A DNA stretch of 64,000 bases from Clostridium algoriphilum. GTDB taxonomy: Bacteria > Bacillota > Clostridia > Clostridiales > Clostridiaceae. The DNA is taken from contig NZ_JAIZZK010000014.1 of the NCBI RefSeq assembly GCF_020443705.1, positions 36,377-100,376 of the forward strand. The letters run 5' to 3'. Positions within the stretch are counted from its first letter, which is position 1; each line of letters opens with the position of its first letter. A program made the position numbers and the translations under genes. This document shows positions 9,689 through 19,016 of the stretch, piece after piece. The notes under the pieces were generated by a model. The model ran no database searches. It had not been told where the DNA came from and saw nothing but the letters and a program-made list of their open reading frames with translations.

Positions 9689-10996
9689 TTAATTTCTAAT
9701 GTTTCCTTTTCCTATAGAGTAATACGCTTTAATATTAGCCTCTTTAATCTTCGCTTTATCCAATATATTTCTTCCATCTATTATCACAGATTCTCTCATT
9801 AGTTCTTGAGCCTTAAATAGATCAATATTATAGAATTCGCTCCACTCCGTACAAATTATAACTGCATCAGAGTCTGCTAAGCATTCATACATATCGTAAC
9901 TATAAGTTATATCTGGAAAAATATTTTTTATTTCTTTTGTAACCATAGGGTCATATGCTTTTACATTAACCTTGCTTTTTAATAATTCTTCAATTATATA
10001 CAAAGATGGTGCTTCCCTAATATCATCTGTATCTGGTTTAAATGTCAGTCCTAATATAGCTACTACTTTGTCTTCAACCTCTTTATAATATTCTTTTAAT
10101 ATTATCACGGGTAATACTCTCTGCTTTTCATTTACATTAACAGTTGCCCGTAGAATATCAAGGTCACAATTATAATTCTCAGATATTTTAACTAGTGCTT
10201 TTGTATCCTTTGGAAAGCAAGACCCACCATATCCAATACCTGCCTTTAAAAATAAAGGTGAGATTCTCTTATCCAATCCTAATGCATAGGCTATAACATC
10301 AATATCTGCTCCTACCTTATTGCAAAGGTTAGCTATTTCATTCATAAAAGAAATCTTCACAGACAACAATGCATTAGAGGTATACTTAATTAACTCTGCT
10401 GTTTCTGGATTCGTTAACACCATTTTTATATTAAATGGCTCATATAACTTTTTCATTGTTTCCTCAGCTTTAAGCGAGTCACAACCTATAACTATTTTGT
10501 CTCCATAAAAAAAATCATATATAGCTTTCCCTTCTCTTAAAAATTCTGGATTGGAAACTACATCAAAATTTCCCTTTGGCACTTGATTTTCCAGAAACTT
10601 AATTTTTATATATTTTTGAGTACCAACTGGCACTGTACTTTTAGTTACTATTACCTTATATTTATCAATATAAGGCGAGATTAAATTTATTACTTCATCT
10701 ACTTGCGCAATGTCTACGTCCCAATTATCATTTGTTGGCGTGCCCACTGCAATAAAAATTATATCCGAAGACTTAATCCCTAGTTCAAAATCCTCAGTAA
10801 ACTGAACACTCGCGACTCTTAGAGATTCTTTTAATAATTCGTCTAATCCCTCTTCAAAGATAGTTGGTGTTCCATTTTTTAGCATTTTTAATTTATTTAA
10901 ATCTTTTTCTACGCAAATTACTTTATTTTCTTTTTTACCAAAGCATAATGCAGTTATAAGTCCTACATAACCAGCTCCAATAACGCATATATTCAT
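9689..10996 (-). CDS. ugd: UDP-glucose 6-dehydrogenase
   Basis: A 435-residue enzyme that oxidises UDP-glucose to UDP-glucuronate in two NAD-dependent steps. Seen are the Rossmann motif GAGYVGLITA at residues 7-16, IAVGTPTN, the substrate-domain FDVVSNPEFLREG, and the active-site loop GIGYGGSCFPKDTKAL near 255-270 with the catalytic cysteine. The C-terminal domain follows (ILGLTFKPDTDDIREAPS). Length is normal for the TuaD/YtcA group. It is convergent with the coat operon rather than inside it, but the gene content mirrors the Bacillus ytcA-cotS neighbourhood, so a coat-glycan role is likely. Confidence 0.95.
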   Translation of the reverse strand: MNICVIGAGYVGLITALCFGKKENKVICVEKDLNKLKMLKNGTPTIFEEGLDELLKESLRVASVQFTEDFELGIKSSDIIFIAVGTPTNDNWDVDIAQVDEVINLISPYIDKYKVIVTKSTVPVGTQKYIKIKFLENQVPKGNFDVVSNPEFLREGKAIYDFFYGDKIVIGCDSLKAEETMKKLYEPFNIKMVLTNPETAELIKYTSNALLSVKISFMNEIANLCNKVGADIDVIAYALGLDKRISPLFLKAGIGYGGSCFPKDTKALVKISENYNCDLDILRATVNVNEKQRVLPVIILKEYYKEVEDKVVAILGLTFKPDTDDIREAPSLYIIEELLKSKVNVKAYDPMVTKEIKNIFPDITYSYDMYECLADSDAVIICTEWSEFYNIDLFKAQELMRESVIIDGRNILDKAKIKEANIKAYYSIGKGNIRN

Positions 10997-11361
10997 ACAA
11001 TCACATTCTCCTCTTTGATAGTATCACATTTTTCATCTTATACACCTACCTGTTTATCATCAATTTTCATTTGTAAATTAATAATTCATTTCTGTATTAT
11101 TAATAATATTTATCATTAGAACATTGCTTGTACATATAATTAACTGATACTAATGCATGATTTTATATATATATAAGTACTATATGAGGTGATTCACAAA
11201 TTGGTGAGACATACAATGCTATATTACTGAATATCTCAATCATTTATTATTTGATATTAATTATCTATATATAAAGCACATAACGTGTATGGTATAATCA
11301 GCTAAGGCAAGTTTTTTAACTATGCTATTACACTAATCTAATAAAAATTAAGAGGTATAAA
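10997..11361. other. Divergent intergenic region, no feature resolved
   Basis: AT-rich 365-base gap between the diverging UDP-glucose dehydrogenase and hydrolase genes. It must hold promoters for both. I see no conserved RNA element or clear operator. A TAAGAGGT ribosome site precedes ATG 11362. Confidence 0.4.
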
Positions 11362-12198
11362 ATGAAGTTTAATAGAATTAAAAAAATTTTTGGATATATG
11401 TATGAATTACATCGTAGAAATTTTAAGTTGTACTTTAAGCCAACACGCAATCCATTACATGATCCCGTAGAAACAAACTCTATCCATTGGGTAGGCCATG
11501 CTACAGTTGTTATCAATTTGTTTAATAAGGTTATAGTAACTGACCCTGTGACTAGTATGAATCTTGGTCAAATAAAAAGATTAATTAAACCATCTTTAAA
11601 CTTGTCCACAATTAACATAGATTATATACTGCTGTCCCATGGTCATATGGATCATATGAATTACTCGACCCTTATAAAAATAAACAAAAGTGCTATAGTT
11701 ATTGCACCTAAAAATTTAAAACTCCCCTTGAAAGTGTTAGGGTTTAAAAATATAATCATTTTAACACATAATCAAACATATATTGATAGTTACATAAACA
11801 TAAAAGCCTTAAAAGCAAGTCATGATGGAAGGCGGTATCCTTGGGGAGCAAAAGCTGAGAGTAACTCCTATATAATAAAAAGAAAATCAAAGAAGATTTT
11901 CTTTGCTGGAGATACGGCTTATACGAATGTATATAAAGATTTAGTAGCTGACGTTGCTATTATGCCTGTCGGTTGCTATAAACCTGATGAGTTTCAAGAT
12001 TTGCATTGTACGCCCCAGCAAAGCTTTAAGATGTTTAAAATGACAGGCGCTAAAATTATGATACCAATTCATTATAAAACATACATTTTAGCTCAAGATA
12101 AAGATGAGGTTACTCGAGATACTCTAAAAAGAATAAATGATGGAAGCATAAAGATTATTGATGTTGGTCAAACTGTAAAATTAGAAGATTCTAAATAA
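11362..12198 (+). CDS. Metallo-beta-lactamase-fold hydrolase
   Basis: A 278-residue MBL-fold protein of the UlaG/NAPE-PLD-like branch. It shows SIHWVGHATVVI at about residue 40, the zinc motif LLSHGHMDHMN (H93, H95, D97, H98), a further ligand in FFAGDTAYT near 178, and PIHYKTY near 235. The N-terminal extension (YFKPTRNPLHDPV) is typical of the NAPE-PLD/RomA-like group, which cleaves phosphodiesters or lactones; the substrate is not predictable here. Single gene bounded by a strong terminator. Confidence 0.87.
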   Translation: MKFNRIKKIFGYMYELHRRNFKLYFKPTRNPLHDPVETNSIHWVGHATVVINLFNKVIVTDPVTSMNLGQIKRLIKPSLNLSTINIDYILLSHGHMDHMNYSTLIKINKSAIVIAPKNLKLPLKVLGFKNIIILTHNQTYIDSYINIKALKASHDGRRYPWGAKAESNSYIIKRKSKKIFFAGDTAYTNVYKDLVADVAIMPVGCYKPDEFQDLHCTPQQSFKMFKMTGAKIMIPIHYKTYILAQDKDEVTRDTLKRINDGSIKIIDVGQTVKLEDSK

Positions 12199-12202
12199 AA
12201 TT

Positions 12203-12249
12203 AAAAGCGGGTACTTAGACCCTTTCAAAGGTCCGTGCCCGCTTTTTTT
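12203..12249 (+). terminator. Intrinsic terminator
   Basis: AAAAGCGGGTAC pairs with GTGCCCGCTTTT, with an inner GACC/GGTC pairing, followed by a T run. It ends the plus-strand hydrolase gene and abuts the stop of the convergent helicase gene; it may also act on the minus strand. Confidence 0.85.
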
Positions 12250-15200
12250 AAATAAATAAATCTTCAATATCATTTTGACTCATCTGAGACAGCAATAATT
12301 CTGATCCTGTTTCATTATTAATTACACTTTCAGAAATTTCTTTTTTCTTTTGTTGTAGCTTAAATATCTTCTCTTCTATAGTTCCTCTTGCTATTAATTT
12401 AATAACTTCTACTGTTTTCTTCTGGCCAATTCTATGAGCTCTATCTGTAGCTTGAGCTTCTACGGCTGGATTCCACCAAGGGTCAAAATGTATTACCATA
12501 TCTGCACCTGTAAGATTTATACCAGTGCCCCCTGCTTTAAGAGAAATTAAGAATACCTGCGAATCCCCATCGTTAAAGGTTCTAACCATATCTACTCTAT
12601 TTTCTGCCTTAGTTGAACCATCAAGATACATATACTTAATCCCTTTAGGTTCAATCCTACTAGCAATATTCTTTAATACCCTTGTGAACTGAGAAAATAT
12701 TAATATTCTATGGCCTTGTTCTAAACTATTTTCCAAAATCTCATCTAAAGCATCCAATTTGCCGCTACCTCCATTGTAATTTTCTATGAAAGTAGAAGGG
12801 TCACAACATATCTGCCTTAACCTTGTTAATATTGATAGTACTTTAAACTTGCTTTTATTGAACCCTTTTTCCTTGATATCATCCTCAAGTTCTCCTTTTG
12901 CATCCCTTAAATAAGCTAAATATACTTTCTTCTGCTGTTCTGTCATTTCTACTGAAATCCTATGTTCAATCTTTTCAGGTAAGTCTTTTGCAACCTCAAG
13001 TTTAGTCCGCCTAAGTATAAATGGTTTCACATGATTATTTAGTTCTTTAAGTGCTTCCTTACTTGCATTTTTCACAATAGGCGCTTCATATTTCTTTGAA
13101 AAAGCACTATGATTTAACATATAACCTGGCATTATAAAGTCAAAAATTGACCAAAGCTCTGTAAGAGAATTTTCAATAGGGGTTCCTGTAAGTGCAAATT
13201 TACATTGCGCATGTATACTTTTCACAGAATGTGCACTTAGCGAATTAAAATTTTTAATAAACTGTGCCTCATCTAAAAAACAATATCTAAATTCTATATT
13301 TTCATAGTCCTCAAGGTCTCGTCTAATAAGTGCATAGGTTGTAATAACTACATCCGAGTCATAAATGTTTTGTTTTTGTTCATTTCTCTGGCTTTTGCTT
13401 CCAGATATTACCATACAATTTAGTGAGGGTGCAAATTTTTCTATTTCATCTTTCCAATTGTACACAACTGACGTAGGGCACACTACTATCGATGGTTGTT
13501 TTTTATCATTTTCTTCCACTTCTGATTGAATAAATGCTATAGCCTCAAGTGTTTTACCAAGCCCCATTTCATCTGCTAGTATTCCGCCAAATCCACAACT
13601 TGAAAGGGTTTTTAGCCATTTAAATCCTACCTTTTGATAGTCTCTCATTATATTATCCAAAGTTTTAGGAACTATAGTTTTTAATTCTTTTATATCTTTT
13701 ACAGTACTAACTAATTCTTTAAATTTTTTATTAGTATCCACAAAATCCATTTGTTCTCTTTTTAATTTTTCTTCTATGTATATAGCGTTATATTTAGATA
13801 GTAGAACTTTATTCTTTGAAATATCACTATCCTTTATATTTAGATACTCTATCATTTGAGCAACCTTTAATATATTATCTGAATCTAGCAGAACAAAACT
13901 TCCATTTTTAAGCCTATGATACTTTCTTTTTTCTCTGAGTGATGCAAAAATATTACTAAGTTCAATATTATCCACTCCCTCAATGCTAAAGCTAAATTCT
14001 AAAAGGTTATCCTTGTTAAGTGTTATTTTTGATTTATATCCACTGTTTCCGTGTACCTTAATTTTCTTGAATTCCTCTGAATAGTATACATCTGCGATTT
14101 TTTGAAGCTTTCCTATTCCCGAAACTAAAAATTCTAGAAGTTTATCCTCATCTCTCATCTCGAAGCCCTTGTCTGTACGATTAAAGCCATATGCATGAAA
14201 CTGATTTATAATACTCATTTCCTTTTCCATGTCTCTTATAAGTGCTCTTCCCTCTTCTGCTTTGTTTTTTATACTATTAAACGGATTTATTTCCATATCT
14301 CCATACTTAAAAGTTATACTGACCTCAACATTCTTTGATTTTTTTTCAAAATAAACGATCGCTTTTAGCTCTTTTATATAGAATTCTGTCTGGAGTGATG
14401 TATCTATGTCAACTTTATTACTTATCTTACTTAAAGTTGGAAGTATAAATGAAGCTACATCATTTCTTTCTTCTTCGTAAAATTCTATGCAGTTATCCTT
14501 CTCTTCTTTAAATCTATTATAAAATGGCATATATGAATCCCTTTGTTTAATTGGTGGCTCATATATTTTGCCTTCATAAAAAAAGAACTCACCATCACCA
14601 CTTAATGCCGTTGGGAAATGATTGTTTTGCTCGAGTATAAATTTATTATCCTCTCTATTAATTTTAAATTCTAGAGGCATAGATTCTCGTTCTATATGTA
14701 CATTAGTAAATGTTTCACCTTTTATTACCACAGTTAAGTCTCTATTATATAAACATTTAAATAATCTTTTAATCATGCTATCGGTAAAAAAAGCTTTTTT
14801 CCCAGACAAAAATTTTATAGTATTACTTCTATATGTATCTGCGGAACCTGCCATAAATTGTAGTTCACTTGCTTCCCTAAATAACTCTATGATAGTTAAA
14901 TCTTCTTTTTTAAAATAATGTAAATAAGGATTGTATGTGAACTTTTTTCCAAATTCTATAGGCTCATAACTTTTATTATAGCAATTAAAAAACTCTTTTA
15001 TGTTTTTAACCACATACAACTTATCCTCTCCAACCTTAATCCCCACAGAAGATTTGTTGTTATCACGATTAGACTCATGTTCATATTTTATTTCTATATT
15101 CAAAGATATTTTTGCCTTTGGATCATCACTTATATTTTTAGATATTTGCTTAATTAAGCTATTTGTTTTACGCATTTTTTTAGCTTTTAAAATCTGTTCC

Positions 15201-15526
15201 TTCTCATAAACATACTTAAGCAATGTAGCAACTGCATGTTTACACATGCTTGTCTGTCCATAAAAACTATAATTAGCATTGCAGTCACAATGATTAATTA
15301 TAAAAGGAGCAATGTTGTTAAAACTCACAACTACTTTATAATGAGTGAACTTTGAAGACTCTACTTTTGAAGTTATCTTCGTTTCCGTATAGTCTTCTTG
15401 CTCTTTATTTTCTATATCAATATACTTAACCTTGTTACTTAAGTAATATTCTCTTCCCATTGTATATGTACCTGTATCAGTATTTTTTTGTATAATTTCT
15501 TCATTAATGTCAATCAAAAGTTTCAC
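12248..15526 (-). CDS. SWIM zinc-finger SNF2-type helicase/ATPase
   Basis: A 1092-residue Snf2 ATPase of the bacterial RapA/HepA-like group with a SWIM domain. The SWIM motif CDC...CKH is at about residues 79-98. An SNF2-associated middle region follows to about 620. The ATPase core has motif I ADEMGLGKTLEA near 655, motif II DEAQ near 755, motif III LTGTPIENS, and in the C-terminal half the motif VI region QATDRAHRIGQ near 1030. Such proteins translocate on duplex DNA and remodel protein-DNA complexes; the target is unknown. It appears monocistronic. Confidence 0.93.
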   Translation of the reverse strand: MKLLIDINEEIIQKNTDTGTYTMGREYYLSNKVKYIDIENKEQEDYTETKITSKVESSKFTHYKVVVSFNNIAPFIINHCDCNANYSFYGQTSMCKHAVATLLKYVYEKEQILKAKKMRKTNSLIKQISKNISDDPKAKISLNIEIKYEHESNRDNNKSSVGIKVGEDKLYVVKNIKEFFNCYNKSYEPIEFGKKFTYNPYLHYFKKEDLTIIELFREASELQFMAGSADTYRSNTIKFLSGKKAFFTDSMIKRLFKCLYNRDLTVVIKGETFTNVHIERESMPLEFKINREDNKFILEQNNHFPTALSGDGEFFFYEGKIYEPPIKQRDSYMPFYNRFKEEKDNCIEFYEEERNDVASFILPTLSKISNKVDIDTSLQTEFYIKELKAIVYFEKKSKNVEVSITFKYGDMEINPFNSIKNKAEEGRALIRDMEKEMSIINQFHAYGFNRTDKGFEMRDEDKLLEFLVSGIGKLQKIADVYYSEEFKKIKVHGNSGYKSKITLNKDNLLEFSFSIEGVDNIELSNIFASLREKRKYHRLKNGSFVLLDSDNILKVAQMIEYLNIKDSDISKNKVLLSKYNAIYIEEKLKREQMDFVDTNKKFKELVSTVKDIKELKTIVPKTLDNIMRDYQKVGFKWLKTLSSCGFGGILADEMGLGKTLEAIAFIQSEVEENDKKQPSIVVCPTSVVYNWKDEIEKFAPSLNCMVISGSKSQRNEQKQNIYDSDVVITTYALIRRDLEDYENIEFRYCFLDEAQFIKNFNSLSAHSVKSIHAQCKFALTGTPIENSLTELWSIFDFIMPGYMLNHSAFSKKYEAPIVKNASKEALKELNNHVKPFILRRTKLEVAKDLPEKIEHRISVEMTEQQKKVYLAYLRDAKGELEDDIKEKGFNKSKFKVLSILTRLRQICCDPSTFIENYNGGSGKLDALDEILENSLEQGHRILIFSQFTRVLKNIASRIEPKGIKYMYLDGSTKAENRVDMVRTFNDGDSQVFLISLKAGGTGINLTGADMVIHFDPWWNPAVEAQATDRAHRIGQKKTVEVIKLIARGTIEEKIFKLQQKKKEISESVINNETGSELLLSQMSQNDIEDLFI

Positions 15527-15689
15527 CCACTCAATTTTTGAATTTTTATAATTTTATAAAATAAGCATGTTTTACTATTATATACTATACTAACAGTTAT
15601 TTCTCACAACCTTAAAACTTAAACCTACCTTTATTTTAAAAATGTTCTCACGCCAATGGTTTTAATTAATCAATTCAAGATTCATTATT

Positions 15690-15723
15690 AAAAAAGCACA
15701 CTCAAAAGATTAAATGAGTGTGC
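15690..15723 (-). terminator. Terminator of the cold-shock gene
   Basis: On the minus strand GCACACTCA pairs with TGAGTGTGC (plus 15696-15704 and 15715-15723) and is followed by a T run (plus 15690-15695). It lies about 40 bases beyond the cold-shock gene. Confidence 0.85.
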
Positions 15724-15761
15724 CCAAATGTTATTATTCCATGGCCATAAATAATACTTTA

Positions 15762-15965
15762 TTATGATTTTTGAACATTAATAGCTTGAGGTCCTTTAGG
15801 TGCATCTACTACATCAAATTGTACTTCTTCACCCTCATGTAAATCCTTTCTTGGTCCTTGTTCTTTTATTGCTAAATGATGAACAAATACATCTTCACCC
15901 TCTTGAGCAGATATAAATCCATATCCTCTTTCAACATCATACCACTTTACTATACCTGTTTTCAT
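15762..15965 (-). CDS. Cold-shock protein, CspA family
   Basis: A 67-residue single cold-shock domain that binds single-stranded RNA/DNA as an RNA chaperone. RNP1 appears as GYGFI and RNP2 as VFVHH. The start MKTGIVKWYDVERGYGFI has tyrosines in place of the more common phenylalanines (KWF, GFGFI). The rest (EEVQFDVVDAPKGPQAINV) is canonical. AAGGAGG precedes the ATG at 15965. Monocistronic with its own terminator, as usual for csp genes. Confidence 0.95.
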   Translation of the reverse strand: MKTGIVKWYDVERGYGFISAQEGEDVFVHHLAIKEQGPRKDLHEGEEVQFDVVDAPKGPQAINVQKS

Positions 15966-16115
15966 AAATTTTCCTCCTTGTCATTCTGTGAAATACGAAA
16001 TAATTCAATGTTTAAGTATAGTATTAACTATAAATATCTAACTAATACTTTTAATGTGCATAAAATCTTTACATAAACAATATAATTATTAATAGTAATT
16101 TAAAGAAGGTATGAA

Positions 16116-16610
16116 ATGAAAAAACGTAACACATTGCTTGGATTTATCATGATTTTTGTAGGATCACTACTTGTTGCTGCCCAAATATCTGACATGCATT
16201 TTTTAAGTTTTTCAAACTTTTGGCCTCTTGCTATCCTAGTTCCAGGCATAATGCTTGAATTAAGTTTTTTCTCTTTTAAAACGGAACCTGCTATATTAGT
16301 TCTTGGTGGAATCTTTACCACTATAGGTTTACTATTTATTTTTGAGACTTCAACTAAATGGACATATATAACTGAAACTTGGTCAATTTACACCTTTAGT
16401 TTAGCTATAGGGTTATTTCAATACTATTTGTATTCAAAAAAAAATAAACTCCTGCTATTCTTTATATTTTTACTCCTCTTTGTGTCTATATTTTCTTTTG
16501 CCATTAACATCTTAGGAAGTAGATATATTTGGCTTTCTTATGGCTTATTGCTTCCCTATTTAGTTATAGTTATAGGTATATATATATTCTTTAAGAACAT
16601 TTTTGGTTAA
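16116..16610 (+). CDS. Small multi-pass membrane protein, unknown function
   Basis: A 164-residue very hydrophobic protein with about five predicted membrane spans. The first is at residues 6-24, with others near 35-50, 60-77, 90-125 and 135-160. Phe, Leu and Ile are abundant and charged loops short. There is no recognisable catalytic motif. The layout is like small clostridial proteins related to LiaI/LiaF transmembrane regions, but that is only a resemblance. Start ATG 16116 after AGAAGGT; an ATG seven bases upstream hits a stop at once. Confidence 0.72.
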   Translation: MKKRNTLLGFIMIFVGSLLVAAQISDMHFLSFSNFWPLAILVPGIMLELSFFSFKTEPAILVLGGIFTTIGLLFIFETSTKWTYITETWSIYTFSLAIGLFQYYLYSKKNKLLLFFIFLLLFVSIFSFAINILGSRYIWLSYGLLLPYLVIVIGIYIFFKNIFG

Positions 16611-16654
16611 ATTATTATTGTGATTTCATATTCATTACTTTTATTGTTTTAACA

Positions 16655-16696
16655 TAAAAAAATAATCCCAGCAAAATAAACTTTATGCTGGGATTA
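16655..16696 (-). terminator. Terminator of the tRNA pair
   Basis: TAATCCCAGCA and TGCTGGGATTA (plus 16663-16673 and 16686-16696) form an 11-bp stem. On the minus strand it is followed by a run of seven T. It lies 50 bases beyond the tRNA-Gln gene and closes the two-tRNA transcript. Confidence 0.85.
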
Positions 16697-16746
16697 CCTA
16701 TATACATTATTATAACTATCATTATTCTTCATTAATTAAAGATATT

Positions 16747-16821
16747 TGGCTAGGATGGCAGGATTCGAACCTGCGAATGCCAGAGTCAGAGTCTAGTGCC
16801 TTACCACTTGGCTACACCCCA
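16747..16821 (-). tRNA. tRNA-Gln (anticodon CUG)
   Basis: A 75-base cloverleaf with CCA encoded. The acceptor arm TGGGGTG pairs with CATCCTA, with G·U pairs. The D stem is GCC/GGC and the anticodon stem CTAGA/TCTGG, with loop CTCTGAC giving anticodon CTG. The T arm is GCAGG TTCGAAT CCTGC and the discriminator base is G. It decodes CAG and lies 17 bases downstream of tRNA-Glu on the same strand. Confidence 0.95.
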
Positions 16822-16838
16822 ATAAAAAAAAGAGTTAA

Positions 16839-16913
16839 TGGTGACTCCTAGGGGAATTGAACCCCTGATTCCACCGTGAGAGGGTGGTGTCTTGACCGCT
16901 TGACCAAGGAGCC
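16839..16913 (-). tRNA. tRNA-Glu (anticodon CUC)
   Basis: A 75-base cloverleaf with encoded CCA. The 5' end is GGCTCCTTGGTCAAGCGGT. The anticodon stem CCACC/GGTGG encloses loop CTCTCAC, giving anticodon CTC, which decodes GAG. The T arm is AGGGG TTCAATT CCCCT. It is first of a two-tRNA unit with tRNA-Gln. Confidence 0.95.
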
Positions 16914-17066
16914 TTACTAAGTATTAACACTACGAGATATAGTATACCTCGTAATTCATCATAAGTCAAATCTTTTTTAGCAAATAGTCCATTTATTATT
17001 ATAACTTGGAATAATATGAATTATAAACATAGAATACAACTATGTCGCAGACCAATTTAATTAATA

Positions 17067-18824
17067 TTATATGCTTTTTAGTATATTATTTATATCATCA
17101 CTAACTTTTATCCTATTGTCATATACCCACTGTTCATCAAAACTCAATTTAAATACTTTTGAAAATGAATAATAAAGGTTTATTTTTTGATAATAAATTT
17201 CTAATTCAGAAAGGTCATCTAATAGACACTGTGGTTTTGATACAATTTCTCTTTTGGCTATAAAAATTTCGTCTACATAGTTTAAAAATGCATCCATCAT
17301 TTTCTCGTTAGATACATCAAATGGAATTTTTAGTAATCTCCATTGAATTAACTCCTCTAAATTATAACCTCTTAAATTATCTAATACCACCAGATACTCA
17401 CTTATATCCATTTTTCTATAAAATGTTATTTTTTCTTCTTTTGTACTCCATAATGCTAATTTTTCTCTAAGTGAAAGATTCTTAATTTTTAATATAGCTT
17501 CACTTGGCCCTAATACTCCCTCTTCTATGATAATATCATTGCAATCTAAACTCTCTCTTATAAAACTTTGAGTATTACCATAAGAAGCTACGTATCCGAC
17601 TTCATATATCCCCTTTCTACCTGCCCTGCCTGCTATCTGCTTCACCTCTTGAGAGGTCAAGTATCTTACCTCATTACCATCGAACTTTTTAATATCCATA
17701 AATATTATTCTTTTTATTGGTAGATTTACTCCCATACCTATAGCATCAGTAGATATTAAAATTTTACTTCCCTCGTTAATAAACTGATTGTATTGTTGTT
17801 TCCTCACCTCTGGTGGTAAATCCCCATAAATTAAACTTACTTTCATACCTATATTAGAATAATGATAAGCTAGTTCTAACACTTTTTTCTTTGAGAATGT
17901 GACTAATGCATCACCCTCCTCTATTTTTTTATAAGAAAAAGATACCTGTTCCATTACTAGAGGAACTTTTCTTTTATACTCTATAATTTCATATTCATCA
18001 GAACAATCATCTATTATTTTTATAAGCAGTTCTTTCGCGTTCATTGCGCCGCAGATATGTATCTCTTTGCTTTTAAGTCCTAATACAGCTCTTGTCCAAG
18101 CAGCTCCCCTTTGGTCGTTATCTATCATCTGTATTTCATCTATGATACCAACCTGATATTCCTTATTTATATCTAACTTTTCAATAGTACAACAGATATG
18201 TTTAGCATCTTTGATTATTATCTCTTCTTCTCCAGTTGCTAGATTACATTTTACACCCTCCTCATTTAATTTTTCAAAATTTTCTAGTGCTAGTATTCTT
18301 AATGGAGATAGATAAATCCCACATGTTGCCTCCTTTAGCCTAATGATAGCATTATATGTTTTTCCAGTATTAGTTTCACCTAAATGAAGATAAAATTTTC
18401 TTTTGAATTTTCTTGTTTTTTCATACTCATCTTTAGGATTAGAAGGAAACACGCGATCAAACTCACTTGATATAGCTTCAGGAATATGTTCAGTAATTAA
18501 GACACTGATAATTCCTGACTTTAAATAACTTTCACCCTTATTCTTTAAAATGCTCTCATAATTAAAATCTGTCCCATTTTTATTATTATAATCCTCAAGG
18601 AGCCTTATTGATATAGATTTAAATAATTCTAAATAATTTTCATAAACTATCCAATAGTCTTTAAGATTTTCCTTCCTAAATTCCCTTAATTCCTTCATTT
18701 TCTTTCTTACAGAAGCTTCATGCTCCCATAGTGCATTTGACTTAGTATGCTTTACTATTTCTTCAATTTTAGTAAATTGACTTTTTACTTTTTTAAAATT
18801 CCTTTCTATAACTCCCTTTTTCAT
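17067..18824 (-). CDS. Suv3-like DExH RNA helicase
   Basis: A 585-residue superfamily 2 helicase resembling mitochondrial Suv3. Motif I is HLGETNTGKTYNAI near residue 150, then GIYLSPLRILALE, motif II IIDEIQMI near 230, FSKKKVLELA, and in the second domain ILISTDAIGMGVNLPI and QIAGRAGRKG. Suv3 unwinds RNA and feeds exoribonucleases in mitochondria; some clostridia have stand-alone homologues of unknown role. ATG 18824 is chosen for its GGAGG site; the frame runs 16 codons further upstream without one. No partner nuclease is adjacent. Confidence 0.87.
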   Translation of the reverse strand: MKKGVIERNFKKVKSQFTKIEEIVKHTKSNALWEHEASVRKKMKELREFRKENLKDYWIVYENYLELFKSISIRLLEDYNNKNGTDFNYESILKNKGESYLKSGIISVLITEHIPEAISSEFDRVFPSNPKDEYEKTRKFKRKFYLHLGETNTGKTYNAIIRLKEATCGIYLSPLRILALENFEKLNEEGVKCNLATGEEEIIIKDAKHICCTIEKLDINKEYQVGIIDEIQMIDNDQRGAAWTRAVLGLKSKEIHICGAMNAKELLIKIIDDCSDEYEIIEYKRKVPLVMEQVSFSYKKIEEGDALVTFSKKKVLELAYHYSNIGMKVSLIYGDLPPEVRKQQYNQFINEGSKILISTDAIGMGVNLPIKRIIFMDIKKFDGNEVRYLTSQEVKQIAGRAGRKGIYEVGYVASYGNTQSFIRESLDCNDIIIEEGVLGPSEAILKIKNLSLREKLALWSTKEEKITFYRKMDISEYLVVLDNLRGYNLEELIQWRLLKIPFDVSNEKMMDAFLNYVDEIFIAKREIVSKPQCLLDDLSELEIYYQKINLYYSFSKVFKLSFDEQWVYDNRIKVSDDINNILKSI

Positions 18825-18864
18825 TTTATTTCCTCCAATAATGAGTAGATAGGAACATAAATTG

Positions 18865-18904
18865 AATAACAAGTCAATAATGCGGCTGATATTGACTTGT
18901 TATT
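18865..18904. terminator. Strong hairpin between the Suv3-like gene and the thi unit
   Basis: A perfect 15-bp stem: AATAACAAGTCAATA at 18865-18879 and its reverse complement at 18890-18904. The plus side is followed by TTATTTTTATG. It lies in the 5' region of the Suv3-like gene, so it may be a terminator or a leader structure. Confidence 0.5.
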
Positions 18905-18975
18905 TATTTTTATGTGACTTATTATTATATTTTCTCACAACTACTTACTTATCATACATTTTATAATAATATAAA

Positions 18976-19012
18976 CAAAACACTCAGCATAATTATATTT
19001 ATGCTAAGTGTT
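18976..19012 (-). terminator. Terminator of the thiamine-transport unit
   Basis: On the minus strand AAACACTTAGCATAAA pairs with TTATGCTGAGTGTTT (two mismatches at most) and is followed by a T-rich stretch. It lies just beyond the ATPase remnant ending at 19017. Confidence 0.75.
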
Positions 19013-19016
19013 TGCA

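Noticed and set aside
16839..16913. Plus-strand reading of the tRNA region as a coding frame
   Set aside because: Complete cloverleaf with CCA on the minus strand explains the sequence.
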